DNA of 36,728 bases from Williamwhitmania taraxaci (GTDB taxonomy: Bacteria > Bacteroidota > Bacteroidia > Bacteroidales > Williamwhitmaniaceae): contig NZ_FMYP01000043.1 in the NCBI RefSeq assembly GCF_900096565.1, positions 1-36,728 of the forward strand, read 5' to 3'. The position numbers and the translations under genes are program-made. This document shows positions 28,201 to 36,727 of this stretch, in pieces (within the stretch, counting starts at the first letter, position 1; the number at the start of each line of letters is the position of its first letter). The notes under the pieces are model-generated. The model did no database searches, had not been told where the DNA came from, and was given only the letters and a program-made list of their open reading frames with translations.

Positions 28201-30002
28201 CTTGCATTTGCAGCCTGAATTCTACTGGAGGATTGCTTTACTTCGGGCCATTCTTTTAAATATCCCTCGATAACACGAATAGTCTTATCGGTAGTCTCGA
28301 GAGAGGAGCCTGATTGCATGGTAACAAACACCTTGAGTTGACTCGTTACCGCCTGTTCTTCGCTGGTTACGCTAAATGCTAAACCTAGCATAAGCGAGAT
28401 AAAGAAAAGAGATACTCCGCTTAGAATGGTTGCTACTGGATGGCGAAGCCCTGTTTTGAGTAACGCCAAATACATTTGAATGAGACGATGGCGTAACCCT
28501 ATCGTCTGGATAGTTTGCACCCTTTTTCGGCCACCACTAATAAAAAAATGGGTAATAGCAGGAATCAATACCAATGCTGCGATTAGGGAGATCAAAAGCG
28601 TTGCAACAATTGATATCCCAACATTAAAGCCCAGCACTTTCACCAAAAATATATCGCTAAAAGTAAAGGGTAAGAATACAGCAAGAGTTGTAAGTGTAGA
28701 AGCAAATATCGAACGCCACACCTCGCCAGTTCCTCTCAGCACCGATTGATCGGCCAACGACCCAGGAATACTTTGGTGTCGAAATATATTCTCAAGCACA
28801 ACCACGCTATTGTCCACAAGCATCCCAACAGCCAGCGCAACGCCAATTAAGGAAAGACTATTGATAGAAATATCAAACGCATAGAAAAAGTTAAAAGCAG
28901 CATAAACCGAGATGGGAATGGAAAGTCCGATAAGCGAAACAATCCGAATGTTGCCTAGGAAAAGCCATAGAATATAAATTGCAAAAAAACCACCCGTTAT
29001 GGCGAGATCGGCAATATCATCGATGCTATTTTCCATCGTTTCGGCCGAATTGCTCTGTACCCCAATATGCACCTCTTGGGTAGCCAACTTCTCATTTAAG
29101 GTTGCAATAACCGCCAAGGTTCGATGCGACAATTCGATCATATTCGCTTGGCTATCGTTGGTTATGGAAATAGTAACCGCATCCTGCCCATTTATTCGGC
29201 TGTAGGAATCCTCCTTTTTAAAGCCAAAATAAATTTGAGCCACATCCTTCAAAAATACTGGACCTTTGGCCACCACAATAGATCCTACGTCATTCACATT
29301 TTCATACTCGGCAACCATATGGACAAACATCCTACTGGAACCATCCTGCACCTTCCCAACAAAAGTGCGCTGCTTTTGGTTGGACGACAGTGCACTCCGA
29401 ACATCTCCTGTAGTAATACCGTGGGCCTTGCATGCATCGGGATCTACTATTACCTCTATGGTTTTTTCTTTCCCGCCAAAGATCCTAACCCGTGCAACAC
29501 CCTCGACATTCTCCAACTCATTTTTTACTTTCTTATCGACCAAATTGCGAAGCCGCTCGAGTCCTCCGTTTCCCGTAACGTGTAGCTCCATAAAATTCCC
29601 AGCAAACTGGCTAGCATCAAACCTTACAATTTGAGTAAAAAGCCCTGCGGGAAGAGTAGGCTTAACCTGATCAACCTTTTGTTCCAGCTTAAGATAGCTG
29701 TATTTGAGATTTGTATTCTTTTTAAATGAAACGATAATTATGCCGTAGGTTGGTGTTATGCTTGATGTAATTCGCTCAATACCTTCCATGGTGCTAATTA
29801 CCCCTTCGAGAGGAACGATTGCCTTCTGTTCCAAGTAATCGGGATCGACCTCAATGCCCGAACCCACTTGAACGATAAGAAAGGGCAGTTCCACATTGGG
29901 ATATATCTCCACCGCCAATTTTTTATAGCTCACATACCCCAAAAGAGTGATGGCTATAAAAAACATTCCAATAAAAACTTTCCGTTTAATAATAAAGTCC
30001 AT
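25287..30002 (-). CDS. RND efflux pump fused to a TM segment and an ABC ATPase
   Basis: One uninterrupted frame of 1571 residues. Residues 1-1030 are a full HAE1-type RND pump: MDFIIKRKVFIGMFF start, TM4 GMLVDNSVVVLENIF with Asp397-Asn398 (Asp-Asp in AcrB), and TM10 GVVVNNGIILLDYAK with Asn in place of the AcrB relay Lys940. Residues 642-657 are a glycine-rich insert. Residues 1041-1255 add about six further TM helices around a charged loop (1090-1140). Residues 1294-1530 form a complete ABC ATPase: Walker A GPNGAGKT (1314-1321), Q-loop Gln1361, signature FSGGMKQR (1414-1421), Walker B ILVVDEP (1434-1440) and H-loop His1470. The ATG at 30000-30002 is separated by one base from the upstream RND stop (TAG-C-ATG), implying translational coupling; the TTG start at 30041 is less likely. 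Confidence 0.9.
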   Translation of the reverse strand: MDFIIKRKVFIGMFFIAITLLGYVSYKKLAVEIYPNVELPFLIVQVGSGIEVDPDYLEQKAIVPLEGVISTMEGIERITSSITPTYGIIIVSFKKNTNLKYSYLKLEQKVDQVKPTLPAGLFTQIVRFDASQFAGNFMELHVTGNGGLERLRNLVDKKVKNELENVEGVARVRIFGGKEKTIEVIVDPDACKAHGITTGDVRSALSSNQKQRTFVGKVQDGSSRMFVHMVAEYENVNDVGSIVVAKGPVFLKDVAQIYFGFKKEDSYSRINGQDAVTISITNDSQANMIELSHRTLAVIATLNEKLATQEVHIGVQSNSAETMENSIDDIADLAITGGFFAIYILWLFLGNIRIVSLIGLSIPISVYAAFNFFYAFDISINSLSLIGVALAVGMLVDNSVVVLENIFRHQSIPGSLADQSVLRGTGEVWRSIFASTLTTLAVFLPFTFSDIFLVKVLGFNVGISIVATLLISLIAALVLIPAITHFFISGGRKRVQTIQTIGLRHRLIQMYLALLKTGLRHPVATILSGVSLFFISLMLGLAFSVTSEEQAVTSQLKVFVTMQSGSSLETTDKTIRVIEGYLKEWPEVKQSSSRIQAANASISVELKEDFEKERDKRLIDLKNDLRQKTADLPNAMIDFEEAAGGGSGGGGARRGSGVESAAFAGMLGMGDNSESVILKGQDFRLLQKAADDLEFRLKSKTIWITQSIQPERPEVHLLFDQILLNELNIPLSEVGNALNNFSGEISTGIKFKQGNEEYDIIIKEKNTEEEKSKSRSARDLKVLPVKDLSGSEHDLQSVSEIEYATGKSEIMRVNQEKQVTLTFAYPEEAVNTREARDFYRAEIDQLVANYPLPSGVVAEIKHDQTDFSEYYFLIGAALLLIYMILASVFESLIAPLVLMFTIPLAAIGSILAIMLSGKSLLNSNALMGFIILIGVVVNNGIILLDYAKILRKRGFGKNRAIITSGISRVRPILITSLTTIVALVPLALGTKEYVATIGATFAITVIGGLSFSTILTLVFIPTCYSGLENGIEWIRNQTKVVQIIMLATLLFGSFSIYYMADGFLLKMGGITSLLIAVPALTHFLISSTRRAKTKLIADAEPIRIKIQNLVKVYERDGRFSREWNSGKRLVSRLVGSKELTLKAVLLNYRWQLPLLGFLIYFTYFRLEGLFMTFIFVHLTGLSLVNVFTPINKAFTAWKPLWGINRWIKSHLLKILVWGYMFMNLAVFYAKSSSVGLVVFLGIIWTLAIIIYLTARKLYNDQINVDRITGRMGGIRRAFYRLVKAIPFLGKRRQPFKALAGVSLEIETGMFGLLGPNGAGKTTMMRIICGILDQSYGKIFINGIDTLERREELQGLIGYLPQEFGTYENLTAWDYLDYQAMLKGITDEPTRLQRIEYVLKSVHMLEKKDQKIGSFSGGMKQRIGIAQILLHLPRILVVDEPTAGLDPRERIRFRNLLVDLSRERIVIFSTHVIEDISSSCNNVAVINKGALKYVGIPHDMTNLAEGFVWNFTIPMEEFEQFGEKALVVHHRLEGDLVRVRCVSALKPTPNAELVKPGLEDAYLCLLKNIVSA

Positions 30003-30003
30003 G

Positions 30004-33000
30004 CTAGTCGTTATTGGGTTGATCGTTCTGGAACCGGCCAAGCAGCCTATCGAAGGTATCGTAGAAGCAAGGAATCACAATCAGAGTAAGAATTGTAGAA
30101 GAAACCAACCCTCCAATAACTGCCAGAGCCATAGGGGCGCGTAAACTTGCTCCTTCACCAAATCCAATTACCATTGGAATAAGTGCAAGAATGGTAGTAA
30201 GAGTAGTCATAAGAATTGGCCGAATACGTTGCCGCGCAGCAACGACTATAGCCTCATGCCGATTCAATCCTGATTTCCTCAACTGAGTAATCCTATCGAT
30301 AAGAATAATGGAAGCGTTTACCGTAATACCGGCCAGCATGATAATACCGATAAGTGCCATTATATTCATGGGTCGACCCAAAATAAAAAAGGTAATGAAC
30401 GTTCCGGCTAACGATAGTGGAATTGAGAGCATAATAGTGAATGGATGAACCAATGACTCAAACTGGGACGCCATTACCATATACACCAGTAGTATGGAGA
30501 GAATAAAAGCAGTGCTTAGGTTCGCCATCGCTTCCTTTCGCTTCTCTTCCTCGCCTGTAACTTGAATCCGATACTGCGATGGAAGTTGAATGGAACTGAT
30601 CCTTTCTTCAATCTGTTTTGCGACCTTATCGAGCGGCACATCGCTTGCTTTCTGTGCAAATATCTTAACCATTCGAACCTGATTACGATGGTAAATCTCG
30701 CGCGGAGAACGGCTTCTGGATATGGTTGCAATTTCACTCAAACGAAATACCTGGTCGCCATTTTGAATGAGAAGACCATCTAGCTGAGAAAGGGATTTCT
30801 CCGGAATTCTAATTTTTATTGGCCGCAACTCGCCTTGGTAATCAACCTGTCCTGCATCCTGCCCCTCGAGTTGGCTCTTAACCTGATCGATTACCGCTTG
30901 CATGGAGAGATTATACATTCCTGCTTTTATTCGATTTAACTGAATCTCAACTTCAGGAGTGCCCTCTTCAATGGAGGTTTGAATGTTGTAAATATCCTTC
31001 ACCAAAAGCATCCGTGCCTTAACGCTATCGCATATTTCGGTAAGTAAGTTCAAATCGTCACCCTTTATCTCCACCACAACCGGAGCTTCTTGGGTTCCTA
31101 AGATTTGCCGTAAAGCAGAATCGTCGCGATTGAAACCTATCTCTAGGCCCAAAACGCCTGAAGTAGCCTTTGTAATGATTGCCATAACATCTTCGGGACT
31201 ACGCTTGCTCTCTTTTTTAAGAATAATACGAACGTTTGCTGTGTTTTCTCCGGTATACACCGATGAAGCATTATCGGACAGACCACCGGAAGGTCCCACT
31301 TGGCTGTAAATCAATTCTAGATCATTGCCAAGGGCATCAGTAATAACTTGCTCAATATTCGATACGGCTGCTGATGTTCTGGGCAGCGTAGTTCCCTCCT
31401 GCATCTTTAAATCGAAGGTAAACTCTCTGCTATCAGCTTGGGGCATAAACTCAGTCCCAATAAATGGTACCAGCAAAAAACTTCCGATTGTAACTATAAT
31501 GGCAGTAACCATTACGACAACCCGTTTCTTCAGAACCTTCTCCAAAAAGCGACCATATCCAGCAAACTTCAAAGATTTGGTAGAAACTGGTGCCGGTTTA
31601 TTGGCATAGAAGAATTTATAGAGCATTGGCAACACAAGTATCGCGGCAAAAAGAGAGCAAAGCAACGAATATGTAACCGTAAGTGCTTGGTCGCGGAATA
31701 GTTCGCCCGAAGCCCCATGAAGATAAACAATGGGTAAAAAAACAACAATGGTGGTTATGGTAGAAGCAGTAATTGCAATGCCCACCTCGGAAGTTCCAAT
31801 AATTGCAGCGTCACGAACCGATTTGCCCTCTTCGTGATTACGGAAGATATTTTCGATAACAACAATTGCGTTATCCACCAACATACCTGCACCCAAAGCC
31901 AATCCACCCAGCGTCATGATATTTAGACTCATGCCAGTGAAATACATCAACAGGAATGTAGCCACAATGGAAATGGGGATGGTAATGCTTACAATAAGCG
32001 TGGTACCTGCTCGCCGTAAGAAAAAGTAAAGCACTCCAATGGCCAGAACAATCCCCACCAAAAGGCTATCCTTAACCTCACCAATAGCCTGACTAATAAA
32101 TGTTCCTTGGTTGGTAATCACATCCAACCTGCAAGAAGGTAAAATCTTTCGAATTGCAGTAAGCGATTTGTTAACCTCTGCGACAGCCTTTACCGTGTTA
32201 AATTTGGTTTCCTTATAGACGGATAGCGCAAGGCAGCGTTGTCCGTTTAACCGAACTATATTTATAGGATCTTGGTTACTAACGCTAATGGATGCAACCT
32301 CTTGAAGATAAATTGGTGCCCGCGTTCCAGCAGGATTACCCTTCTGGGTCGATTTATATCCAACAACCAAAGCGTTAAAATCCTCTACAGTTTTGAGTAA
32401 ACTGACACCTTTCACAATGTATTGCATACCCGATTCGGTAATAGTACCACCAGATATCTGCTGATTGTGGGCCATGATCTTCTGGCTAATTTCGCTCAAA
32501 GTAAGACCAAAGGCTTGCAGCCGATAAGAGTCGGTGGTGATGCGCATCTCGCTCTCCTCTGCTCCACTAACCTCAACTTCGGCCACCCCTTCAATCCTCA
32601 CCAGCTCATTCCGTATGTAATGATCGGCGAGCTTACGGAGTTGGTTGAGGTCAGGATCGCCAGCTTTGCTAAATCCAATAACCATGATGGGAGCGGCATT
32701 TGGATCATGCTGGGTTATGCGGATTTCATCAGACTGCTCTTTGTTGGAAAAGGTATTTACTGCCTTTTGCAGATCAAGGAAAGCCTCATCCATATCGGTT
32801 TTCCATCCAAACTCAACAGTAATTTGGGCACTACCAGCCCGAACCACTGATGCAACTTCCACTACACCAATTTGGCGAATAGCCATCGATTCTAACGATT
32901 CAACAAATTTCTTCTCCATCTCCTCGGGAGGTCTTTCACCTGAGCGAACCTCAATAAACAGCCTTGGATTATTCAGATTTGGAAAAAGATCAACCCCAAG

Positions 33001-33096
33001 TTTATCAAACGAAAACCAGCCAAGAACACCAATGGCAAAGATGATCATAAGGATGGAAACCGGGTAGTCAACCGCAAACTGCGTAATTTTCTTCAT
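30004..33096 (-). CDS. RND efflux pump inner-membrane subunit, HAE1-type
   Basis: A 1030-residue RND transporter of standard length with 12 TM helices and two large periplasmic loops. The N-terminus MKKITQFAVDYPVSILMIIF and the FPNLNNPRLFIEV stretch are typical. TM4 reads GAGMLVDNAIVVIENIF with Asp408-Asn409, and TM10 has GITVNASIILIDRI, so the relay residues differ from AcrB in the same way as in the fused partner. RND pumps exchange protons for drugs, lipids or other amphiphiles. Two consecutive RND genes sharing one adaptor suggest a hetero-oligomer as in MdtBC, but separate homotrimers are possible. It is 21 bp downstream of the adaptor gene and one base upstream of the fusion gene. Confidence 0.94.
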   Translation of the reverse strand: MKKITQFAVDYPVSILMIIFAIGVLGWFSFDKLGVDLFPNLNNPRLFIEVRSGERPPEEMEKKFVESLESMAIRQIGVVEVASVVRAGSAQITVEFGWKTDMDEAFLDLQKAVNTFSNKEQSDEIRITQHDPNAAPIMVIGFSKAGDPDLNQLRKLADHYIRNELVRIEGVAEVEVSGAEESEMRITTDSYRLQAFGLTLSEISQKIMAHNQQISGGTITESGMQYIVKGVSLLKTVEDFNALVVGYKSTQKGNPAGTRAPIYLQEVASISVSNQDPINIVRLNGQRCLALSVYKETKFNTVKAVAEVNKSLTAIRKILPSCRLDVITNQGTFISQAIGEVKDSLLVGIVLAIGVLYFFLRRAGTTLIVSITIPISIVATFLLMYFTGMSLNIMTLGGLALGAGMLVDNAIVVIENIFRNHEEGKSVRDAAIIGTSEVGIAITASTITTIVVFLPIVYLHGASGELFRDQALTVTYSLLCSLFAAILVLPMLYKFFYANKPAPVSTKSLKFAGYGRFLEKVLKKRVVVMVTAIIVTIGSFLLVPFIGTEFMPQADSREFTFDLKMQEGTTLPRTSAAVSNIEQVITDALGNDLELIYSQVGPSGGLSDNASSVYTGENTANVRIILKKESKRSPEDVMAIITKATSGVLGLEIGFNRDDSALRQILGTQEAPVVVEIKGDDLNLLTEICDSVKARMLLVKDIYNIQTSIEEGTPEVEIQLNRIKAGMYNLSMQAVIDQVKSQLEGQDAGQVDYQGELRPIKIRIPEKSLSQLDGLLIQNGDQVFRLSEIATISRSRSPREIYHRNQVRMVKIFAQKASDVPLDKVAKQIEERISSIQLPSQYRIQVTGEEEKRKEAMANLSTAFILSILLVYMVMASQFESLVHPFTIMLSIPLSLAGTFITFFILGRPMNIMALIGIIMLAGITVNASIILIDRITQLRKSGLNRHEAIVVAARQRIRPILMTTLTTILALIPMVIGFGEGASLRAPMALAVIGGLVSSTILTLIVIPCFYDTFDRLLGRFQNDQPNND

Positions 33097-33117
33097 TGGG
33101 TAAATGATTTGGGTTGA

Positions 33118-34173
33118 TTACCGAATAACCTTAACCTTACTATTGTCCTTCAAGGTTTCATAGCCCTTTACAACCAGCCTATCGTCCTTACTAATCCCTG
33201 ATACAATTTCTACTTTATTGGCGTTCTCAATGCCGAGCAATATCTCCTTTTGATGAGCAATTCTTTTGTCCACGACAAAAACATACTGCACATCATTATT
33301 GCGCATTATCAATTCTTTCGGTATCACAATCGTATTTTTCTTCTGGCTTAGAATAATATCGGCATTCACGAACATGCCCGGTTTTAGTTGTAGCTTAGAG
33401 TTACCAATCTCCACCCTACCCTTAAATGTTCTTGTCTCTGCGCTGATGGCTGGCGAAATATCGGTAATCGTCCCCCAAAGGGTATCGTTTGGAAGATTAT
33501 AGCTGGTAAGCCTTACCTTGAACCCTTGCTTAATTTGTGAGATATATTTCTCGGGGAGATTTATTTCCATATACATCTTACCAAAATCCATTACCGTAAA
33601 AAGAGGTTGACCTGCGGCAATCTGAACGCCCTGCGTATAGTATGGCAATTCCACAAGGATTCCGCTAAACGGTGCATTCACTTTCATTTTTGCCAGTTTC
33701 AGTTGGGCATTTTTATAGTCATACTTGGCATTAGTAAAGTTAACCTCTGAGTTCCTCAGTTCGCGCTGGGTAACGCCTCCCTTTTCAAAAAGCGATTCCT
33801 GCTTACGAAACTCCTGCTCAGCAAGGTCGAGGTTCAGTTTTTTTGAGTCAATTGCAATACTGTTTTCGAACTCAGCATCCTCAATGGATATAACTACGTT
33901 ATTTGCGGTTACCTTATCGCCTAGTCGGAATTGACGACCCGTAGCAGGATTATTTCGAAGGGTGTAAGCTCCTGTGATTTCCGATTTAAATTCAGCTTTT
34001 TGCATCGGATAAACCGTGCCATTGGTATTGATAAGTTCCTCTATGGACGAAAGAACGATGGGGCTTACCGACACAGGAATCTCCGGGTCATTGGAACGCA
34101 CAGGCTCATTATTGTTACACGAAATGGCCGTAAAGGCTATTGCTATAAGGATAATGGAAACTCTATTTTTCAT
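33118..34173 (-). CDS. RND periplasmic adaptor lipoprotein
   Basis: A 351-residue membrane-fusion protein that links the RND pumps to the TolC-like channel. The signal MKNRVSIILIAIAFTAIS ends at a lipobox with Cys19. The domain order is as expected: N-terminal barrel/lipoyl halves (GTVYPMQKAEFKSEITGAYT and NAPFSGILVELPYYTQGVQI), a hairpin between them containing KLNLDLAEQEFRKQESLFEK, then beta-barrel and membrane-proximal domains (KPGMFVNADIILSQKKNTIV). It follows the TolC-like gene by 12 bp and precedes the first RND gene by 21 bp. It is the only adaptor in the operon, so it probably serves both pumps. Confidence 0.94.
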   Translation of the reverse strand: MKNRVSIILIAIAFTAISCNNNEPVRSNDPEIPVSVSPIVLSSIEELINTNGTVYPMQKAEFKSEITGAYTLRNNPATGRQFRLGDKVTANNVVISIEDAEFENSIAIDSKKLNLDLAEQEFRKQESLFEKGGVTQRELRNSEVNFTNAKYDYKNAQLKLAKMKVNAPFSGILVELPYYTQGVQIAAGQPLFTVMDFGKMYMEINLPEKYISQIKQGFKVRLTSYNLPNDTLWGTITDISPAISAETRTFKGRVEIGNSKLQLKPGMFVNADIILSQKKNTIVIPKELIMRNNDVQYVFVVDKRIAHQKEILLGIENANKVEIVSGISKDDRLVVKGYETLKDNSKVKVIR

Positions 34174-34185
34174 GGTAGCAAAGTG

Positions 34186-35667
34186 TTATTGTTTTACTTG
34201 ACTTTCGGAGGTAGGAACAATGGCTCGTTGGTTCTCGAAATCGTATAATGTTTGTATTTTCATATTTAGAAGGCCCTGCTTATAATCAATTTGGGCCTGT
34301 AGAAGGGACATCTTTTTCTCGGAGAGTTGATTCTGGTAGAGTTTTAGATCCATGCTGGTTAAATCGCCATTACGGTAACGTTCAAGATTAATTTCATAAG
34401 TCAACTGAGCATTTTTTTCGTTTTGGCGGGCAATATCAATCTGATTCAGCTGATTTTTCAGACTACGGTGGATTTTTCGGATGTTTAGTTCAATCTGTTT
34501 TTGCTCCGTTCCTAGATTTAACTCCGACGATTTGACCACCGCTTGTTGAGCTTTAACGCGCGCTTTTTTCTCACCCCAATCGTAAATGGGAATATTGAAA
34601 CTAATCGAAACCTTAGGAGAGGTCGATGGCGTTTCATAAACATTTGCTGCCTTGGGATTATCGCCCATTAGGCCTAAGGACAAATTAACATCGCCCTTAA
34701 ACTCGTTTAGTGCTTGTGTGCGAATAAGATCGAACTGGGAGTTTTCTATATCAATCTGGCGCTGACGAAGCTCCATCCGCGCGCTCAAAGCCTGTCTTAC
34801 AGCAAAGTCTACGTCAATTACAACTGGATTAACGGAAATATCGGCAAGGGCAATAGCTTCCTCGGAAAAAGGAATACCCACGTATAGTTTAAAATCATCC
34901 TGTATGTTTTCTCGATCAACCTTACGGTTTTCTAAACCAGACTTGGCATTCATTAAGTTAAGCTCCGCTTGGTAGAACTGCTCCTTTGCCGCCAAACCGG
35001 CACTAACCTTATTCTCAATTATCTCATAACTTTTTTGAGTCTTTTCGAGTTCATCCTCCGCAATAGTTAGGTTTTTTTGAGCAAGAAAAAGGTTGTAGAA
35101 GTATTGGCTAACATTCTTTTCCAAGTTTAACCGTTGCATGGAATAGTTTAGATTTGCCTTTTCATAATCGAGTTCAAGTTCACGCAACTCCATCTTCCGT
35201 TTATTGTAGGTAAACAACGGTTGCTGTATATTCAGGTATAAGTTATTGCTATATGATTTTGTCTCCGTTTTACTGAAATCGCTATAATTCTTCCGCCACG
35301 CTGCATTATTATTGAGCGAGACCGTTGCATCAGTTGGTAAAATAGGCTGAACAATCGAAAATGTCCCCGAGGATGTTGTTGATTCAGTGTTTATCCATGT
35401 GGAATAGGTGCTATTGAAGTTACGGGAGTTTTCATACTCAATAGGTGTAACGTTGAGTTGAAATTTCGATTTAAGTCCTGCTCGCTGCGCATTTAGCGAC
35501 TCCTTAAATCGCTCCAAATTAAGCAACGACTGTATAATATCGGGACTTTGATTCCCCGCTACATCCAAGGCGCGTTCAAGAGTATAAACAGTTTGCCCAT
35601 CCGCCGGAGTAAAGCCAATACAGAAGAAAGAAACAGTAATAAGTAAGAGCACCAATTTTCGTATCAT
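34186..35667 (-). CDS. TolC-family outer-membrane efflux channel
   Basis: A 493-residue TolC-like protein with signal peptide MIRKLVLLLITVSFFCIGFT. The body shows the duplicated outer-membrane efflux layout: long coiled-coil helices such as RNEKNAQLTYEINLERYRNG and beta strands such as NNLYLNIQQPLFTYNKRKME. The motif YRNGDLTSMDLKLYQNQLSE near the C-terminus is characteristic. It is the first gene of the export operon (TolC, adaptor, RND, RND-ABC, permease), so it probably supplies the outer-membrane duct. No clear promoter is seen in the 66 bp upstream, so transcription may begin further back, now near the truncated golvesin-domain gene. Confidence 0.93.
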   Translation of the reverse strand: MIRKLVLLLITVSFFCIGFTPADGQTVYTLERALDVAGNQSPDIIQSLLNLERFKESLNAQRAGLKSKFQLNVTPIEYENSRNFNSTYSTWINTESTTSSGTFSIVQPILPTDATVSLNNNAAWRKNYSDFSKTETKSYSNNLYLNIQQPLFTYNKRKMELRELELDYEKANLNYSMQRLNLEKNVSQYFYNLFLAQKNLTIAEDELEKTQKSYEIIENKVSAGLAAKEQFYQAELNLMNAKSGLENRKVDRENIQDDFKLYVGIPFSEEAIALADISVNPVVIDVDFAVRQALSARMELRQRQIDIENSQFDLIRTQALNEFKGDVNLSLGLMGDNPKAANVYETPSTSPKVSISFNIPIYDWGEKKARVKAQQAVVKSSELNLGTEQKQIELNIRKIHRSLKNQLNQIDIARQNEKNAQLTYEINLERYRNGDLTSMDLKLYQNQLSEKKMSLLQAQIDYKQGLLNMKIQTLYDFENQRAIVPTSESQVKQ

Positions 35668-35733
35668 CGAATTCTATTTTAATTTTTTCTGTTAGTATCC
35701 TTTAAAAGCATTAAAATCAAGGGTCATCACAAC

Positions 35734-36432
35734 TTATAAGAGAACCGCCTTTACTGCATCCGCAATTACAACCCTAGCATTGGATTCGTTCGAAATCACA
35801 ACCTTAGCGTTACCTGGAGTGCAGAAATAAGTCCCAAGTAGCACCCAGCCAGCATCAACCTCCTTCGTATTTACAGTCACTTTATCCACACCATCATCAT
35901 GGTAAATGGAATAGTGGTACTCACCCAACGCCTCATTATCCGATTCACCCTTCTCCTTGGCAATGAAAACATACACGTCGTACTGTCCTTCTTTTGTAAG
36001 TGGCAATATCCAAGAAGCCTGTGCTACTCCATTGCCAGAGCGAATGGCCGTGGCCGAGTACACATATTTGCCATAAAATATTTCACCCACATACTTCCGC
36101 CAGCGTCCACCAACTCCCCACCAACTATATCCCTGGTATTCGTCACCCGATTTCTCGAAACGGTTGGCCAACTTTCGAAGCAATCCTTGATTCTGACTGT
36201 TTGTAACACTAAACCCTTTATCCTCATTATCAACAATCAATGCCGACTCTTCGTCCCAGCTGGTAAATACCACATCTAAAGAAACCTGAGAAGCCGTTTG
36301 AGTAGATGTTGGAATTATTGAAGGCGCTGAAATTTCGCGTCTTACGGGAATGTTGAGCGAAGCATTGGTATTTACAATAACGGCGGATGGTTGCTTATCC
36401 GTTAATATACTAATGACTTTGGCTGTAATCTA
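35734..36432 (-). pseudogene. Golvesin/Xly-like C-terminal domain, 5'-truncated gene
   Basis: The frame is coding-like from an in-frame TAG at 36430-36432 to the stop at 35734, but has no ATG and only a GTG at 36271-36273 that falls mid-domain. Upstream of that GTG the translation still reads as protein: ITAKVISILTDKQPSAVIVN, then SLDVVFTSWDEESALI. The C-terminal part (EGQYDVYVFIAKEKGE, YHYSIYHDDG, AGWVLLGTYFCTPGNAKVVI, ADAVKAVLL) matches the CBD-like domain of golvesin and xanthan-lyase-type secreted proteins. The likely history is a large secreted protein gene cut by the IS to its right, leaving about 232 codons. Expression of a short product from GTG cannot be excluded. It lies 66 bp upstream of the TolC-like gene on the same strand. 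Confidence 0.72.
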
Positions 36433-36459
36433 AAAAAATGTTGTTGATAATATTTTGTT

Positions 36460-36473
36460 AGCATTAAAATGCT
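36460..36473. repeat. 14 bp palindrome at the right-hand IS ORF end
   Basis: AGCATT-AA-AATGCT overlaps the stop codon of the transposase-like frame. It may be a weak terminator or lie near the IS end. The terminal inverted repeat itself cannot be defined from one end. Confidence 0.4.
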
Positions 36474-36727
36474 GCACTAACCTGAATTACTCCACTATTC
36501 CAATTTTGCGACTTCCACGACCGTTTCACTGGACATCGGTAGGTGCGCTCTGAGTAGGCTTGTATGAAACTCTTGTAATGCGCTTCAATGTTTGTAAATA
36601 GATCCCATGCTTGGTAGCGTTTCAACAGCTGCCGGCCTACCTTTTCCGGTGAGGATTTCTCCTTCTTTGCCCTTTCTACCGCGACAAACCAATTCGAATA
36701 GTTCTGTAGATACTTCGTTGACACGCC
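36464..36727 (-). CDS. Probable IS transposase, C-terminal fragment
   Basis: The frame is open to the right edge of the window and ends at TAA 36464-36466, leaving 87 residues. The sequence GVSTKYLQNYSNWFVAVERA resembles a motif I associate with C-terminal parts of DDE-type IS transposases in Bacteroidota. The rest (QLLKRYQAWDLFTNIEAHYK, CPVKRSWKSQNWNSGVIQ) does not let me name the family. Support is circumstantial: it ends about 30 bp from the point where the golvesin-domain frame is broken, and the window stops inside it, as contigs often do in repeated elements. The GTG at 36724 is an internal codon and not the start. Confidence 0.55.
   Translation of the reverse strand, partial: GVSTKYLQNYSNWFVAVERAKKEKSSPEKVGRQLLKRYQAWDLFTNIEAHYKSFIQAYSERTYRCPVKRSWKSQNWNSGVIQVSAAF

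Noticed and set aside
29124-29585. 153-residue plus-strand frame
   Set aside because: It is a shadow of the RND part of the fusion gene on the opposite strand.
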